Shown in pieces: positions 61,849 to 64,000 of a stretch of DNA of 64,000 bases. The notes under the pieces are model-generated. The model was given only the letters and a program-made list of their open reading frames with translations, was not told the DNA's origin and ran no database searches. Position 1 is the stretch's first letter. Each line of letters opens with the position of its first letter. Source of the stretch: Silene latifolia (lineage: Eukaryota; Streptophyta; Magnoliopsida; Caryophyllales; Caryophyllaceae); contig NC_133538.1 in assembly GCF_048544455.1 (NCBI RefSeq), positions 37,263,469-37,327,468 on the forward strand, in the 5' to 3' direction. Made by a program: the position numbers and the translations under genes.

Positions 61849-62632
61849 TTTTCTAGACTCTCACTTAAGTCGGGTGGTTTACCACTCCGCGAGATGTCGA
61901 GCCAACGACGTAAAACAACAGCGCTTCTGGGAGGCAACCCATAGATTTGTGTGTTCTTTTTCAAAAAAAAAAAACGAAAATTCAAAAAAAAATAAAGAAA
62001 AAGGATCGGAACAGCCTTGATTTATGGTGTTTGGCGACATAAGAAGGGAGACATAGAAGGGTGGATGGGTAGGATAGTGGCTAAGGTGTAGAGAAACCGC
62101 GGTGCGTTGTTGTGGGCACCTTGCTAATGCGGTTGGATGGATTGTTGATTTGGTGTAGAGGAGATTATGATTGACCATGTGAGCCCGGAGTTGTAGAAGT
62201 ACTTTATTTATGTGCAATCTGTTGCTGGCACATATGTTTTGAGAGCTATTTGGTCATCTATTAAGATCGGAGTAACAAGGGGCGTTAGTCTTCTTTGGTT
62301 ACTCTTATCTTTTGTTGGCCTTGTGTGATTGTGTTTTATGGAATATGCTAATGGCCAAGTGTGGGGAGGAGGTGTGGTGCGTGGATTGCTCTGTTCCACG
62401 CGGTGTTGAGGATTGTCATGTCTATTGAGTCGTCTGACTAAGGTTTGTTCTCCTTTTCCCTTTATTGTGTCCTTGCAACATTGAGGACAATGTTTCATTC
62501 AAGTGTGGGGAGGGAGAATCGTTCCGATTTGTACACCTTTGTAATTGTGTGGTGTGTTTATTTCAGTTATTTATTTCAGCAAAAAAAAAAATTGAAAAAA
62601 AAAGTGAAAAAAGAAAGAAAGAAAAGTATCCC
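61849..62632 (+). other. A1 post-coding region
   Basis: Contains GAGCCAACGACGTAAAACAAC and GCGCTTCTGGGAGGCAACCC (61899-61940), a block I recognise from Athila elements after the coding region, then a poly(A)-rich stretch. Further on, AAGTGTGGGGAGG (62500-62512) resembles a polypurine tract. No gene. Confidence 0.7.
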
Positions 62633-62634
62633 GG

Positions 62635-62811
62635 CTAGGTGAAAACCCGAAAGGGCGCCTAGGCAAAATTGGGATGTGGCCGAGGACGGAGTGAAAACCC
62701 GAAAGGGCGCTCCGAGTAAAATGAAGAATTGAGTTGCGTGCCACTGAGAGTACAAGTGAGGTAAAAAAAATGATAAGCTAGAGTGAAAACTCGCAAGGGC
62801 GGGCGCTCTAG
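62635..62811 (+). other. A1 array of three variable-stem, GNRA-loop hairpins
   Basis: Each unit is a 5-6-bp outer stem, TGAAAA, then CCC-GAAA-GGG (or CTC-GCAA-GGG), CG, and the matching outer strand. Outer stems: CTAGG/CCTAG (62635-62662), CGGAG/CTCCG (62687-62714), CTAGAG/CTCTAG (62778-62811). Each is followed by an RGYAAAAT motif. Confidence 0.75.
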
Positions 62812-62996
62812 GCAAAATGAGAGATTTAGGTAAATGAAATAATTCTTCCGATGCTATTTTATCTCCCTTTACTATGTTGGAGACCGTCAAAAGAGTTCAT
62901 TGTAAGTCTTGTTAGCTTCCTTGTACTTCTGTGGATCGGTGTTGGTATGAGTTTGTAATGAGTCCTTTGAATTTACTCGAGGACGAGTAAAGATCT

Positions 62997-63010
62997 AAGT
63001 GTGGGGATGT
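62997..63010 (+). other. A1 polypurine tract
   Basis: AAGTGTGGGGATGT immediately before TGATAAGACGGG of the 3' LTR. Confidence 0.75.
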
Positions 63011-64000
63011 TGATAAGACGGGTTTAGTACGGTATATGAATGTTGATTTGGGTGACTATTGGTGAAATAAGGGGATTTCAAGAAAAGTATTTGCGTAATT
63101 TCTCATTTTATAATATTGGTTATACTTTGAGGATAATTATGTAAAGTTATTAGTTATGGGAAATTATCATATTAAACATAAAGTTTTAAGTGGGCTCAAA
63201 AATATAAGGAAGTGGAAATGAGAAATAGAAGTCCACCATATTCCGTGTTGGATATCAAAAGGCGTCAAACTGAATTGTGTAGCCCAACATGTCACATGAC
63301 ATGTTCCCCCTTAGCCCAACAATCATCAATTCAAGGAGAGTTTGAAACACGGAAGAAACAACACAAGCAGCATTTTTATCAGAAAGTGGCGCGGGTCGCT
63401 GATTCATAAGCGGGTTGCCCGTGTTGCAGTAGTCCGAGAATTGTTTCTTGCCTTGTTTCCTAATTTCAGCTATTATTATTATTAGTTATTATTATTAGGT
63501 TAGGTATGAAGTTGATATCATTCAGACTATTATTCAATAAGTGGAATTTGGGGAAAACTCTCTAGAACCCTAATTACTTTTGCTTAGAAATTATGAGGAA
63601 CTAATCCTCCCTTTCTTGGATCGACAGATTGAAGCTATTGACTAATTAATTGTGAGATTGTTCTTTCTCTCTTTTATTTCTCAAGTATTGTTTATGTCTC
63701 TTGCTCGTATTTTATGATTATTGTTTCTTTTGCTGATATGATCAATTAGTAATTGCTTTCATTAATCTATTGCATGTTTAGAAATTGAATCCGTAATTGT
63801 TCAATTAATCTAGACTAAAGTAGCAAACTTTACCCTAATAATTTGTATGTGTTTCATCGTTATTAGGACGAAGTAGAGACTAGATATATAATTCGAATCG
63901 TTAACCGCGTGTGTTAAAGATCGTTATCTTTATTTGCTTCCTTTGATCATTATTGCTGTTGTTGGATTAAATCTAGACGCGTGGATTAGATTATTCAATA
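63011..64000 (+). repeat. A1 3' LTR, first 990 bp
   Basis: Collinear with 49649 onward and cut by the end of the window. Confidence 0.92.

Larger units (their letters stand above)
49649..64000 (+). mobile_element. Athila-type LTR element A1, non-autonomous, split by E6
   Basis: 5' LTR starting TGATAAGACGGG, Athila-type primer site, gag with Athila-like knuckle, protease, then a direct jump to the 3' untranslated region and 3' LTR (63011 on). RT, RNase H, integrase and any env-like ORF are absent. The right end is beyond the window. Confidence 0.88.

Overview
The window is plant heterochromatin: a nest of transposons with no convincing host gene. Long terminal repeats (LTRs) start TG and end CA and sit in 5-bp target duplications. 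Primer-binding sites match plant initiator-Met, Ogre-type and Athila-type sites. Plant-type SINE, MITE and L1 fragments are also present. The size and depth of nesting suggest a large-genome eudicot; a Caryophyllales/Caryophyllaceae origin is only an untested impression.

Left two thirds (about 1-44415). The backbone is one Ty3/gypsy chromovirus (here G1, Tekay/Del type). Its intact 3' LTR is 42012-44415 and its gag-pro-pol frame runs from 28095 to 41954. Its 5' LTR ends at 27959 but is blown apart. An (AT)n stretch inside it appears to have received three foldback/MULE-like DNA elements (A: 1-846, B: 977-9442, C: 9575-13475), so the LTR head should lie left of the window. Element B was itself hit by a gypsy element (E1, 2845-7807, duplication AAAGT). 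The LTR tail was hit by a 12.3-kb Ogre/Tat-like, gag-only element (E3, 14613-26922, duplication GACCC). Inside pol, G1 was hit by a non-autonomous gypsy relative (E4, 30686-38576, duplication GTGTT) that carries an Athila-ORF1-like gene instead of gag-pol. The integrase was hit by a 5'-truncated L1 LINE (39892-41330). G1 itself sits in the reverse transcriptase gene of an older Ty1/copia element on the minus strand (C1, 44416 to about 48690).

Middle (about 48691-49648). About 1 kb holds MITE and SINE debris and possibly a scrap of older sequence.

Right third (49649-64000). An Athila-type element (A1) has LTRs at 49649-50980 and from 63011 past the window end. It has gag and protease but no reverse transcriptase or integrase. 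Its protease is split by E6 (53233-61473), an element with 2-kb LTRs and 4.2 kb of non-coding interior.

Almost every coding frame is broken by stops or frameshifts, or has lost catalytic residues. The part that looks functionally constrained is non-coding. It includes arrays of a 12-bp palindrome spaced about two helical turns apart, and several families of small hairpins whose stems change in a compensatory way while loops stay constant. They recur in the LTRs, beside the polypurine tracts and in the 3' regions of several elements. E4 and E6 look like parasites that retain such cis signals and rely on proteins from other elements. The most likely undescribed biology here is this set of structured cis-modules and the non-autonomous elements that carry them.
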